From: an uncultured Bacteroidales bacterium
GTDB taxonomy: Bacteria; Bacteroidota; Bacteroidia; Bacteroidales; CAIWKO01
Length of the DNA stretch: 34,651 nucleotides
Reading direction: 5' to 3'
Assembly (NCBI GenBank): GCA_903913285.1
Contig: CAIWKO010000050.1
Coordinates: forward strand, 1 to 34,651
Under the pieces are notes generated by a model. It saw only the letters and a program-made list of their open reading frames with translations. It was not told the origin of the DNA and did not search any database. Below, one piece after another: positions 1 through 8,252 of the stretch. How positions within the stretch are numbered: position 1 is the stretch's first letter; every line of letters starts with the position of its first letter. A program made the position numbers and the translations under genes.

Positions 1-85
1 ATTCTTTGAGTTCTTTTGATAATAAACGTATTAATTCGGCCTTTTCTTCTCTGCTTAAGTCCTGTACAACTTTTTGTAAATCCAT
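1..85 (-). CDS. 5' end of an unidentified gene, cut by window edge
   Basis: An ATG at 85-83 on the minus strand opens a frame of 28 codons that runs off the left edge (MDLQKVVQDLSREEKAELIR and onward). The visible peptide is charged and probably helical, but too short to assign to a family. A TACTTTTG -7 box lies at 109-102, just upstream, so the gene probably has its own promoter. It follows the radical SAM gene ending at 118 on the same strand. Confidence 0.55.
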   Translation of the reverse strand, partial: MDLQKVVQDLSREEKAELIRLLSKELKE

Positions 86-101
86 GACAATTTTGTTTCT
101 T

Positions 102-109
102 CAAAAGTA
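102..109 (-). promoter_or_regulatory. Bacteroidota -7 box upstream of the left-edge gene
   Basis: On the minus strand this reads TACTTTTG, a perfect match to the Bacteroidota TAnnTTTG element, 17 bases before the ATG at 85. No well-spaced TTG -33 element is visible. Confidence 0.45.
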
Positions 110-117
110 ATCATTTT

Positions 118-1590
118 CTACAATATCATAAAACATAACCATTGTTTTTTATCGGCCGAGCGAAGAATTTTTAAAAATGTTTGCCTGTCCTTTTTATTTA
201 CCTTGAAAAAATAATAGGTAAAAACGCTTCCCATCATCTTACGCATGGCCCATAAGGATGAAAAACCGGGAGGTTTCACTTTAGGTTTGTATTTGATGCC
301 TTTAACAAAATTCAGTGCCCGTTCTAAAAACAGGTCGTGCTGATAAATACCATCCCAATAATTTGCCAAACCCTCAAAAAGCTCGATGCGCGACATTTTT
401 TGGGGGATGATATTGGTGATGATATCCAGTTTGTCGTTGGCCTCTTCATGTTCGGTAGTGATAAGTCGTCCCTGACGTTTGTAGTCGTACCACATTTTGG
501 TGCCCGGAGGCGCTGCCAACGGATGGCAGATATGAAAAACAATGTCGGCTTCCTGAACAAAGGCAGCGGTTTTTTCGAAAACCGTATGGTCGTCCGAATC
601 AGCGCCTATTATCATGTGTGCCAAAACTGCCATGCCATACGATTGAATTTTTTTGATAGCTTCGGCCGCCGAAACACCTATATTTTGTTTCTTGTTCATA
701 TCCTTCAGCGACTCGTCGTTCACCGATTCAATACCGATCATCAGGTTATAGAAATTGGCGTCGGCAAGCAGTTCGAGCAACTCATCGTCCTCTGCAACTG
801 TTATGTCGAGCTGAGTAAAAAATCCCATAGGAACTTTAAAGGAATTATTCAACACGATGAGCCTGCGCAACAATTCTTTCACATATTTCCGGTCGCCTGC
901 AAAATTATCGTCGGCAATAAAAACCATCATAACTTTCAGGTCGTTCAGGCGTTTAATTTCTTCAAGCACCTGGTCGATGGTTTTGCAACGGGGCTTACGG
1001 CCATAAGTATAAATAACATCACAAAAACTGCAGTCGAACGGACATCCGCGCGTGGTTTGCACCGACACCGAATTATAGGAGCAAATATCTTTTCCGATCA
1101 GTTCCCAGCGTGGGGGTGGGGTTTTGGTCATGTCGGGTTTCGAAACATTCTTGTAAACCTTCAGATAGTTTCCGGTTTTATAATCTTCCAGAAATCGTGG
1201 CCAGGTTTCTTCGGCTTCGCCATGGAAAACGACGTCAATATCTTCTTTGTTCTTATAAATCAGTATTTCGACACCGATGCCTCCAACCACTATGAGCGCA
1301 TTTGGGCATAATTGACGGCAGGCCTTGGCTATTTTTAAACTACGCGAAAGTTGATTTGAGGTAATTGAAATGCCTATAATATCGTAGGTTTTTCCGGGTA
1401 AAAAGTTTTCCGCGGGTCCGCGCATATACTCATCGTGAATTTCAACCTCGTGTTCGGGCGGAGTGAGAGCTGCAACCGTAGCCACAGCATGCGGTGCTGT
1501 GAATGCTCTGGCAAACAGATAGGGTATTTGACGAATAATTAAATTATCAATTTCGTCCGGCGAGCCCGGGCTTATCAGCAGTATCTTCAT
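118..1590 (-). CDS. B12-binding-type radical SAM protein (DUF4070/HpnJ-like layout)
   Basis: This 490-residue protein has an N-terminal Rossmann-like region typical of cobalamin-binding domains (about residues 1-140, with VVGGIGVEIL near 101-110). A radical SAM core follows, with the cluster motif C183-x3-C187-x2-C190 in RGCPFDCSFC. The C-terminal 130 or so residues resemble the DUF4070 extension of HpnJ-type enzymes. I do not see the DxHxxG cobalamin-ligand motif, so the domain may bind B12 base-off or not at all. Such enzymes methylate or rearrange unactivated carbons using a 4Fe-4S cluster and SAM. It follows another radical SAM gene and an O-methyltransferase on the same strand, which suggests a small-molecule modification pathway. 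The substrate is unknown. A TATTTTTG box about 58 bases upstream suggests an extra internal promoter. Confidence 0.85.
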   Translation of the reverse strand: MKILLISPGSPDEIDNLIIRQIPYLFARAFTAPHAVATVAALTPPEHEVEIHDEYMRGPAENFLPGKTYDIIGISITSNQLSRSLKIAKACRQLCPNALIVVGGIGVEILIYKNKEDIDVVFHGEAEETWPRFLEDYKTGNYLKVYKNVSKPDMTKTPPPRWELIGKDICSYNSVSVQTTRGCPFDCSFCDVIYTYGRKPRCKTIDQVLEEIKRLNDLKVMMVFIADDNFAGDRKYVKELLRRLIVLNNSFKVPMGFFTQLDITVAEDDELLELLADANFYNLMIGIESVNDESLKDMNKKQNIGVSAAEAIKKIQSYGMAVLAHMIIGADSDDHTVFEKTAAFVQEADIVFHICHPLAAPPGTKMWYDYKRQGRLITTEHEEANDKLDIITNIIPQKMSRIELFEGLANYWDGIYQHDLFLERALNFVKGIKYKPKVKPPGFSSLWAMRKMMGSVFTYYFFKVNKKDRQTFLKILRSADKKQWLCFMIL

Positions 1591-1647
1591 GTAGTATCAG
1601 CGTAAAAGTTTTTGCATAGCAGAGTATTAGTTTCTCGTACTTTTTTC

Positions 1648-1655
1648 CAAAAATA
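1648..1655 (-). promoter_or_regulatory. Possible internal -7 box upstream of the radical SAM gene at 1590
   Basis: The minus strand reads TATTTTTG (TAnnTTTG) in the 107-bp gap between the two radical SAM genes. No convincing -33 TTG is present at the right spacing, so this is a weak call. Confidence 0.3.
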
Positions 1656-1697
1656 CACTTTTTTGTTAAAAAATTGTAATTATAAAATGCAAACTAC

Positions 1698-3122
1698 CTA
1701 CAAACGCTTCTCTTCTATCATCAATTTTCTGATACGGAGCAAACTGCGGAACATAGGCTCGTTCAAATTATTTTCTGCCCGGTATTGTATAGTTTCCTTC
1801 ATCATCTCGGGTGATGGGCGGACATCGGAAGTGAATAAAATATTATGTTTCCGGCCTATTTTTTCTCTGAGATACACAGAAAGCTTTTCGTGCGGAAAGG
1901 AAGGCGAATCGTAGAAGACAGGCTTTAACAGCGAGTCCCCGGCCTGGATCATGCCTTCGCTGAGCGCAATATCATAAAGTTTGGTAAAAGGATAGATCCG
2001 GAGACTTGTTGCAATAAAAACAAGATCCTCCGGCGATATATAATCTTCAATAAAAGCAAAGGTTTCGTCGATGGTTGAATGTGTTTCGCCGGGGCCGCCA
2101 AAAACGAAGAACCACATAGTAGGCAGGTTGTGTTTTTTTAGCAACAAAGCAGTTTTTTGCAATTGTTCGAGCGAAAAATTCTTTCTGAGGTTATTGAGCA
2201 TCACGGGCGAAGCTGTGTCGGGTGTGGAGTCAATTTGTGTAAATCCTGCTTCCATCATCAACAAAAGGAGTTCTTCACTAGTGTTTTCCGGGTTGATGCC
2301 CATGGTGCGCATCCTGACTTTTAATTTTCGCCCGATGATCTCGCGGCAAATGGCTTCAGCGTGCCCGGCAGGGTCGTTGAAGGTGGAATCTACAAACTCA
2401 AAACAAATATCGCCGAGCTCTTTGTTCACAGTTTCAATTTCATCTGCAATATCTATTGCATCGCGGCTCCTGAAGTTTTTTCCTTCTATCACAGGATAGG
2501 TGCAATAAATGCAATTGTGGGCGCAACCTCTTTTTGTTTGAATGGGGTAGGCCCCGCGCTCGGCATACGGTTTGAAATCGATATACTTGCTGATACCGGA
2601 ATGAAATCGTTTTGCGGGGTGCAGGCAAGCTATTATTTGTTTATTGATAGTTGGGCTACCATTTCTGATAACGATACCTGGAATGGACGAAACATCCCTA
2701 TTGGTTTCTAAATGGTCGAGTAACAGACCAAATGATTCTTCTCCTTCGCCCACGATACCATAGTCTAAACCGAGATAATCGAGTGTCTCGGACGGAAATA
2801 TACTAAATCCGCTGCCACCGGCAATAATGGGAGCAGCCGTGATATTTTTCAGCGGTTTGATGAATGTATCATTCACTTTATCGAGAAAAAAATCTTTTGT
2901 TTGTATCGACATCGAGTCGATATTGCGTATGCTGCAGCCAATATAGTCGGGTTTAAATTCGGTAACGCATGCAGGCAAATTTTTGCCTTCATCGAACATT
3001 CCGTCATAAACCTTTACGATATAGTGATCTTCGAGGCTTTGTGCAATTATGCATAAACCAATAGGAGGAACCGGATAAGGAGTTTTTTCGGTGTTTGTAT
3101 TTATCAGTAAAACCTTTTTCAT
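1698..3122 (-). CDS. B12-binding-type radical SAM protein
   Basis: A 474-residue protein with an N-terminal cobalamin-binding-like Rossmann domain (about 1-140; PIIAGGSGFS near 98-107 and GIVGEGEESF near 122-131). The radical SAM core carries C200-x3-C204-x2-C207 (KRGCAHNCIYC). The layout matches the large BchE/HpnR-like class, but the exact reaction cannot be read from sequence. Its ATG overlaps the end of the upstream O-methyltransferase gene by 4 bp (3119-3122), so the two are almost certainly co-translated. A 107-bp gap separates it from a second radical SAM gene downstream. It is only distantly similar to that neighbour, so the pair is unlikely to be a recent duplication. Confidence 0.85.
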   Translation of the reverse strand: MKKVLLINTNTEKTPYPVPPIGLCIIAQSLEDHYIVKVYDGMFDEGKNLPACVTEFKPDYIGCSIRNIDSMSIQTKDFFLDKVNDTFIKPLKNITAAPIIAGGSGFSIFPSETLDYLGLDYGIVGEGEESFGLLLDHLETNRDVSSIPGIVIRNGSPTINKQIIACLHPAKRFHSGISKYIDFKPYAERGAYPIQTKRGCAHNCIYCTYPVIEGKNFRSRDAIDIADEIETVNKELGDICFEFVDSTFNDPAGHAEAICREIIGRKLKVRMRTMGINPENTSEELLLLMMEAGFTQIDSTPDTASPVMLNNLRKNFSLEQLQKTALLLKKHNLPTMWFFVFGGPGETHSTIDETFAFIEDYISPEDLVFIATSLRIYPFTKLYDIALSEGMIQAGDSLLKPVFYDSPSFPHEKLSVYLREKIGRKHNILFTSDVRPSPEMMKETIQYRAENNLNEPMFRSLLRIRKLMIEEKRL

Positions 3123-4219
3123 AGTTTCATTGCTTCAATAAAACTGAAAGGTGTTGCATTTTCGATGATACGTTTGAGTTTAAAACCTGAATCGTTCAAA
3201 AGCTTTTCGAATTCCTCACGGGTTCTTTCTTTTCCGCCGGTTGTTCCGATAAGCATCTGCAGATCGATAAATTTCCCGAACGAAGGTTTGTTATTAGGTT
3301 TGATTATGGTTTCTATCAACAGCAAACGGGTTTCGGGAAGCATCGCGGCATGAAGGTTCTTGAGTATTTCAACCGATCTTACGTCGTCCCAGTCGTGCAA
3401 AATGTTCTTCAAAATATACAGATCGCCCTGAGCGGGAACACGGTCAAAAAAGCTGCCTACAACAATATTGCACCGGCTTTCAACCCCGTTGCGTTTCAAC
3501 AGTTCTTTGGCCTCGGTAACTACATGCGGCTGATCGAACAAAATGGCTTCAACATTCTTGTATTTCGACAGGATCTGCGAAAGCAAATGTCCCTGCCCGC
3601 CGCCAATATCGACAATAAGTTTGTATTGCCCGAAATTATAAGCATTCACAAAAATACTCCCCGACAGTTCGGCAGTTTCGGTCATGGCTTTATTGAAAAT
3701 AACGTTCTTCTCGGGATTTTTCTCCAAAAACTCGAAGGGCTCCATGTGAAACTTATGTGTAATGGCATTTTCGCCGGTTTTCACACAATTAAACAGATCG
3801 CCAACCAGGTCCCAGTTATTGGTTCCCAAGTGATGCATCACGAAATATTTCACCGATTCTTTTTTCGTAAGCAAAGCTTTCGAAAGACTCGTGTTCTTAA
3901 AAGTTTTGCCGCGAAGTTCTTTAAAAATGCCTTCCCCGGCCAAAGCTCTCAGCATTCTGTAGAGTGCTTCTTCATTGCATTGCGATAGTTCTGCCAGTTT
4001 CGAAACCGGCATAGGTCCCGGCTCCAGCAAATCGGGAATGTTTAATTGCGCGGCCACTTCAATAGATTTTGCTTTCCAGAATGAAGAAGCTTCTTCGAGC
4101 AAAACAAAATTGGCCGGAAGCATTTTCTTCGCGATCCGGATCAGGAAATTTCGCAGGCCGATAGTTGCCTTTATTACAAAAAGCGGAGGAAGTTTTTTGT
4201 CTTTCGGTTTATCAGACAT
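3119..4219 (-). CDS. SAM-dependent O-methyltransferase (acetylserotonin O-MT/BchU-like family)
   Basis: A 366-residue enzyme of the dimeric plant/bacterial O-methyltransferase family (methyltransf_2). The N-terminal winged-helix dimerisation domain covers about 40-120 (EEASSFWKAKSIEVAAQLNI). The SAM-binding glycine loop is DIGGGQG at 204-210. The catalytic-type His is H275 in ILHDWDD. Length fits the family, apart from a basic N-terminal extension of about 35 residues. Members methylate hydroxyls on aromatic or polyketide substrates, and BchU methylates a tetrapyrrole carbon. Overlap with a radical SAM gene supports a shared pathway. The substrate cannot be inferred. The gene starts 55 bp after the NADH dehydrogenase gene, with a possible promoter of its own in that gap. 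Confidence 0.85.
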   Translation of the reverse strand: MSDKPKDKKLPPLFVIKATIGLRNFLIRIAKKMLPANFVLLEEASSFWKAKSIEVAAQLNIPDLLEPGPMPVSKLAELSQCNEEALYRMLRALAGEGIFKELRGKTFKNTSLSKALLTKKESVKYFVMHHLGTNNWDLVGDLFNCVKTGENAITHKFHMEPFEFLEKNPEKNVIFNKAMTETAELSGSIFVNAYNFGQYKLIVDIGGGQGHLLSQILSKYKNVEAILFDQPHVVTEAKELLKRNGVESRCNIVVGSFFDRVPAQGDLYILKNILHDWDDVRSVEILKNLHAAMLPETRLLLIETIIKPNNKPSFGKFIDLQMLIGTTGGKERTREEFEKLLNDSGFKLKRIIENATPFSFIEAMKL

Positions 4220-4233
4220 CAGGTTTTTTTTGG

Positions 4234-4265
4234 TAAAATTACAAATTGTTTACAATATCGTCAAA
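4234..4265 (-). promoter_or_regulatory. Candidate promoter of the O-methyltransferase/radical SAM operon
   Basis: On the minus strand a TTTG (4265-4262) is followed after 20 bases by TAATTTTA (4241-4234). This is one mismatch from the Bacteroidota TTG-N17-23-TAnnTTTG promoter. It lies just before the ATG at 4219, so the leader would be very short. Confidence 0.4.
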
Positions 4266-4274
4266 TGCCCCATA

Positions 4275-5552
4275 TCAGTCTTTGTATTTGAACTTATAGA
4301 TCAAGCGGAACGATCTGTCGTAGGTTAGATAGCTCCAGGCCCAGTTGATGAATATTTGCAGACGGTTTTTAACGCCCACTATAGCCAGTAGATGAATAAA
4401 TGTCCACACCAGCCATGCGAACAAACCTTTAAAACTGATGAAAGGCAATTGAACAACGGCTTTGTTCTTACCGATGGTAGCCATCGAACCTGAATCTTTG
4501 TAGTGAAATTCCGAATGTGCTTTTCCGACAGGTCCCGAATTAAGATTATGCGCTAAATGCCGCGCCTGTTGGATGGCCACCTGTGCCACCTGCGGATGCC
4601 CGCGGGGATATTTCTCCTGTTGCATCAGGGCAATATCGCCAATTGCATAAATATTACTGTAGCCTTTCACTTTATTGAACCCGTCGACGTTCATGCGGCC
4701 ACCGGCACCATAAATATCTTCTTTCAGCCCTTTCACGGGATAAGCCTTAACCCCTGCGGCCCAGATCAAAATGCCGGTACTCACCGACCGTTCATCCTTA
4801 AAGAAAAGGGTTTTACCATCATAATCTTTAACGGTAGTGTTCAGCAACAAGTCGACACCCAGGTTTTTCAGGTATTTTTTGGCCACCAGTATCGATCGTT
4901 CTTCAAATGTATTTAAAACATTGTTCGAGGCTTCAACCAGGTATATTTTGGCGTTATCGAAATTCAGTTCGGGATAATCTTTCGGGAGTATATGTCTTTT
5001 CATTTCGGCCAGCGAACCTGCCAGCTCAACGCCCGTGGGTCCGCCGCCTATAACGGCTATACTCATCAAACCCCGCCGTTCTTCTTCACTTTCGGCAGTC
5101 AGGGCATGTTCAAAATTTTCGAGTATGGCATTGCGGAGCAGAACCGCTTCGGTTACCGATTTCATCGGGAAGGCAAACTTCTGAACGTTGCTCATGCCAA
5201 AATAATTGGTGTCGAGGCCCGTGCAGAGCACCAAATGGTCGTACGACAAGCGGCCGTTCGATGTGGTGATGCTGTTTTCTTCAGCATTAACTTCAACCAG
5301 CGAAGCAATGCGTACGTGTATGTTTTTATGTTTTTGAAACACCTGCCGCAACGGAAACGAAATGGAAGTGGCTTCCAATCCTGCAGTGGCAACCTGATAG
5401 AGCAATGGCTGAAACTGATGATAGTTGTTTTTATCTATCACAACGATCTGGAACTTTTTAGCATCAAGTTTCCGGGCCAGCTTAAGTCCGGCAAAGCCTG
5501 CTCCGATAATTACCACGCGCGGAAGTGTTGATTCGGGAACGTTTAGTTTCAT
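4275..5552 (-). CDS. ndh: Type II NADH:quinone oxidoreductase (NDH-2 family)
   Basis: A 425-residue FAD/NAD(P)-binding pyridine nucleotide-disulfide oxidoreductase. It has the FAD dinucleotide motif GAGFAG at residues 17-22, the second nucleotide motif IGGGPTGVELAG, and the FAD-contacting segment IYAIGD. A hydrophobic C-terminal segment (GLFAWLVWTFIHLLAIVGV) is the membrane anchor typical of NDH-2. It transfers electrons from NADH to quinone without pumping protons. I chose the ATG at 5552 because the family begins a few residues before the GxGxxG motif. An earlier in-frame ATG at 5600 would add 16 residues that overlap the promoter region. It is divergent from the EamA transporter gene. Confidence 0.88.
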   Translation of the reverse strand: MKLNVPESTLPRVVIIGAGFAGLKLARKLDAKKFQIVVIDKNNYHQFQPLLYQVATAGLEATSISFPLRQVFQKHKNIHVRIASLVEVNAEENSITTSNGRLSYDHLVLCTGLDTNYFGMSNVQKFAFPMKSVTEAVLLRNAILENFEHALTAESEEERRGLMSIAVIGGGPTGVELAGSLAEMKRHILPKDYPELNFDNAKIYLVEASNNVLNTFEERSILVAKKYLKNLGVDLLLNTTVKDYDGKTLFFKDERSVSTGILIWAAGVKAYPVKGLKEDIYGAGGRMNVDGFNKVKGYSNIYAIGDIALMQQEKYPRGHPQVAQVAIQQARHLAHNLNSGPVGKAHSEFHYKDSGSMATIGKNKAVVQLPFISFKGLFAWLVWTFIHLLAIVGVKNRLQIFINWAWSYLTYDRSFRLIYKFKYKD

Positions 5553-5588
5553 TTTAAATGTTTTGCAAATTGTAAAACGATTATAATG

Positions 5589-5596
5589 CAAAAGTA
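5589..5596 (-). promoter_or_regulatory. -7 box of the NDH-2 gene
   Basis: The minus strand reads TACTTTTG, a perfect TAnnTTTG element, 36 bases upstream of the chosen ATG at 5552. Its position inside the longer possible reading frame favours the internal start. Confidence 0.5.
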
Positions 5597-5642
5597 CCAT
5601 TACTTTTTATGTTTTGAACAGATAGCAACCACAATAATTGAG

Positions 5643-5650
5643 TAATTTTG
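5643..5650 (+). promoter_or_regulatory. -7 box of the EamA transporter gene
   Basis: TAATTTTG matches TAnnTTTG and lies 10 bases before the ATG at 5661, which would give a nearly leaderless transcript. The nearest TTTG (5613-5616) is 26 bases away, longer than the usual spacing. Confidence 0.35.
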
Positions 5651-5660
5651 CCAAATTCTT

Positions 5661-6563
5661 ATGAAACCGAATAAACCCTTCATCTATTTTGTACTGATAC
5701 TCGCCATGGTGTTCTGGAGTTTTTCCTATATCTGGACCCAAAACGTCTTCAAATACCTCAATCCCCTGTCGACGGTTTTCATCCGCCTCGTCATCGCTTC
5801 CGTGTTTTTCGTCAGTTTGTCCCTGGCCCTGCGCAAATTTCAGCGCATCGCGCGGAAAGATATCTTAAAATTCCTCTTACTGGCGTTTTTCGAGCCTTTG
5901 ATCTATTATCTGGGCGAAAGCTTTGGCCTCAAATTGGTTTCGCCCACCGTGGCAGCCATCCTCATCTCTACCATACCCTTGTTCGTGCCTTTTTCCATGT
6001 ATTTTCTGGCAAAAGAACCCGTCCGTACAGGCACTTTTTTCGGCATATTCATTGCCTTTGTGGGTGTGCTCATGGTGGTGCTCAACCGCGACCTGAGCTT
6101 TGCCGCTTCGCCTTTGGGCATCATGTTTCTGATGATAGCCGTGGCCAGTGTGATGGGCTACAGCTTTATACTGCAAACCCTGGGCAAAAAATACAACGCC
6201 TATACCATCATTTCCGTTCAAAACATCATCGGCATATTCTATTTTCTGCCTCTGGTGCTGCTTTTCGATATGGATGTGCTCAAAACCGTTCACATCAACA
6301 CCGAGTTGGTGGTCAACATCACTGCGCTGGCCGTTTTTGCCTCGGCCCTGGCTTTTTTCCTGTTCACCATCGGCACCCAACACATAGGCGTCACCAAAGC
6401 CTCCATCTTCACCTATCTGGTTCCCATCTTCACCGCCACTATCTCTTTCTTTCTGGGCAAAGAAACCTTCACTCCCCTCAAAGTAGGCGGCATTTTGGTA
6501 GTGATCTTGGGTTTATCCCTGTCGCAGCTTAACATCAAGAAATATTTTTCGGGGAAGAGGTGA
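5661..6563 (+). CDS. EamA/DMT-superfamily transporter
   Basis: A 300-residue, almost wholly hydrophobic protein with about ten predicted membrane helices in two tandem halves, the usual form of EamA (RhaT/DMT) exporters. Halves run from about residue 7 to 145 and about 150 to 290. Each carries the family's conserved pattern, for example LKLVSPTVAAILISTIPLFVP in the first half (family-level recognition). It probably exports metabolites or amino-acid-like compounds across the inner membrane; the substrate cannot be predicted. The ATG at 5661 is the natural start. It has no same-strand partner close by. The sequence after its stop degenerates into repeat-rich non-coding DNA. Confidence 0.85.
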   Translation: MKPNKPFIYFVLILAMVFWSFSYIWTQNVFKYLNPLSTVFIRLVIASVFFVSLSLALRKFQRIARKDILKFLLLAFFEPLIYYLGESFGLKLVSPTVAAILISTIPLFVPFSMYFLAKEPVRTGTFFGIFIAFVGVLMVVLNRDLSFAASPLGIMFLMIAVASVMGYSFILQTLGKKYNAYTIISVQNIIGIFYFLPLVLLFDMDVLKTVHINTELVVNITALAVFASALAFFLFTIGTQHIGVTKASIFTYLVPIFTATISFFLGKETFTPLKVGGILVVILGLSLSQLNIKKYFSGKR

Positions 6564-6798
6564 TTGGGAAAGGAGATTGGTGATTTGATGAAATAGGGCG
6601 AGGGAGAGGAAGGCTGCGAGCAGGGTATTTCTGATTTTCATTCGCGTAGTCGTAAAATTTATTCTCGTAGTTGTACCGGACATTCTCACAGTAAAATTGG
6701 GCATCCATGATGCAATAATTGATTTGCTCACATTCATTCTTCTCATGTACACAGTAATTTTCATGTTAGTCACAGTCAATTTCGTTTGAGTTGAAGTC

Positions 6799-7087
6799 GT
6801 TTTCCTTTGGGTCACGGTCATTTTCCTTTGGGTCACGATCATTTTCCTTTGGGTTACGATCATTTTCCTTTGGGTTACGATCATTTTCCTGTGGGTCACG
6901 GTCATTTTCCTTTAGGTCACGATCATTTTCCTTTGGGTCACGGTTATTTTCCTTTGGGTCACGGTTATTTTCCTTTGGATTACGGTCATTTTCCTTTGGG
7001 TTACGATCATTTTCCTTTGGGTCACGGTTATTTTCCTTTGGGTCACGGTTATTTTCCTTTGGGTCACGGTCATTTTCCTGAGGGTCG
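6799..7087. repeat. 21-bp tandem repeat (minisatellite), 13 full units plus a partial one
   Basis: Units of 21 bp run without interruption. Each begins ATTTTCCTTTGGGTCACG (with C/T variation) and ends in GTC, ATC or GTT. Unit boundaries fall at 6799, 6820, 6841 and so on up to 7072, and the last unit is truncated. Read on the minus strand, the array would encode a (DRNPKEN)-like heptapeptide, but there is no start, signal or flanking coding sequence to suggest a protein. Units 6-9 and 10-13 share the same order of variants (ATC, GTT, GTT, GTC), which indicates duplication of an 84-bp block. Diverged 21-bp units extend leftward to about 6637. Confidence 0.9.
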
Positions 7088-7201
7088 ATGCAATAATATT
7101 GACTAACGTAATAAATAATTTGATGCACGAAATAAAAAGTATGATGTACGTTTAAAATACATCGATATTCGTGTTGCGCAAAATGAAAGAATGAAGCATA
7201 A

Positions 7202-7217
7202 TCCGCCAAAAGGCGGA
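7202..7217. other. Small GC-rich hairpin
   Basis: TCCGCC-AAAA-GGCGGA is a perfect 6-bp stem with a four-base loop in AT-rich DNA between the repeat array and the next gene. It is followed on the plus strand only by a short GTTTTG, so it is a weak terminator at best. Confidence 0.35.
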
Positions 7218-7365
7218 CAAGTTTTGAAAATGATATAATGATACAATTATACAATGATACAATAGGAGGGAAGGAAAGATGCCAGCCTGAACAAGTTATT
7301 TGGGTGGGGAAGAATTTTAATTTAATAATTAGCGCAAATCTGCGTTTTGTGCGAGAAATATTTTA

Positions 7366-7395
7366 TTGTTTGAGCATTAATAATTTGTATTTTTG
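7366..7395 (+). promoter_or_regulatory. Promoter of the hypothetical gene at 7491
   Basis: TTG at 7366-7368, a 19-base spacer and TATTTTTG at 7388-7395 form a textbook Bacteroidota TTG-N19-TAnnTTTG promoter. It would give a leader of roughly 90 bases to the ATG at 7491. Confidence 0.6.
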
Positions 7396-7490
7396 AGGTA
7401 GGAAATTCAATTAATAAATTTGAAAGCAAACAATGAGGATGTGGAGTATTTATGGTACTGAAGAAACCCATAATTAAAAGAACATTCAGT

Positions 7491-8117
7491 ATGAAAAACT
7501 TTCTGATAAAGCTATTCATTTGTATTGCTGCAATTGGATATATTTGTGGAGTTCCTTTTATGAGTTGTAAAGACTGTTCCAGACACAGAGGAAATCAACC
7601 TGAACGAGACATAATTTGTTTTAATGTTCCGACTTCTGCCATTAGCGATTCAATGAAAATGATGAATGCAATAATGGACAAACTAAATGAAGCAAAAAAA
7701 CAACCTAGAATTATAAGCTGGTACATCAAAAACCACGAGCCTGAAATTATAGATATTAATGGCAATAGATTTAAGTTTAAAAATCTAAAAATACAAGATT
7801 TTAATGTTTTCGTGGAGTTAGATTCTTTTGATAGAACTCGTTTTTATAATCTTATCTTATACTTTGTATCAAATCATCTGACTTCATGCTGTGACTGGTC
7901 AATTGGTACTACTTCAACTTCTGCTTATTTTTATAATTACAGAAACTATGAAAACATAAATGAGGAAGAATATCAAAGATATGTTCTGATACAAGACACT
8001 AATTTCAATTATAACAGCGATAGTGTTGAAAATGCATTTAAGGTTTTAGATAAAAAGGATGGGTTAGTATTAATGAAGGAAAACTATCATAATTATCTCA
8101 AAGAACATTACAATTAA
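7491..8117 (+). CDS. Hypothetical exported protein or lipoprotein
   Basis: Not recognised. The 208-residue product begins MKNFLIKLFICIAAIGYICG, a good signal sequence. A Cys at residue 26 in PFMSC could be a poor lipobox, so it may be a lipoprotein. The mature part is polar, rich in Asn, Tyr and Phe, with a CC pair in HLTSCCDWS. The start at 7491 is preferred over the in-frame ATG at 7452 because it places the signal peptide at the N-terminus. Codon use is more AT-rich than in the flanking EamA and beta-helix genes, and it sits alone next to a repeat array, which hints at acquisition. Function unknown. Confidence 0.6.
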   Translation: MKNFLIKLFICIAAIGYICGVPFMSCKDCSRHRGNQPERDIICFNVPTSAISDSMKMMNAIMDKLNEAKKQPRIISWYIKNHEPEIIDINGNRFKFKNLKIQDFNVFVELDSFDRTRFYNLILYFVSNHLTSCCDWSIGTTSTSAYFYNYRNYENINEEEYQRYVLIQDTNFNYNSDSVENAFKVLDKKDGLVLMKENYHNYLKEHYN

Positions 8118-8252
8118 CGACACACGGAATTCATCCTTTCTTCATTCCCTACCCCCCAAAACCCCAATTTATTTTCCTTTAACATCATAAAATATTTTTT
8201 ACTAATTTTACCTTTCAATAAAACTTCAATTAAAAACCAAAAACCCAACCCC

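Larger units (their letters stand above)
6564..7490. other. Non-coding stretch of about 0.9 kb, repeat-dominated
   Basis: No credible gene lies between the EamA gene and the hypothetical gene at 7491. Long open frames here arise only because a 21-bp repeat (divisible by three) lacks stop codons in most frames. The left part, from about 6637 to 6798, is a decayed extension of the repeat. The core repeat is 6799-7087. To the right are AT-rich sequence, a small hairpin at 7202-7217 and a promoter at 7366-7395. Confidence 0.7.

Noticed and set aside
337-1311. 324-codon plus-strand frame opposite the radical SAM gene
   Set aside because: It is an antisense shadow of a gene with clear motifs and has no recognisable domain of its own.
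6513-7254. Long open frames on both strands through the 21-bp repeat, encoding repetitive peptides such as PKENDRD or PLGHDHF
   Set aside because: They exist in many frames at once because the unit length is a multiple of three and lacks stops. There is no signal, start context or homologous flank.
7230-7262. Short near-repeats of ATACAATTATACAATGATACAA
   Set aside because: Low-complexity AT-rich sequence, too short and irregular to be a CRISPR or iteron array.
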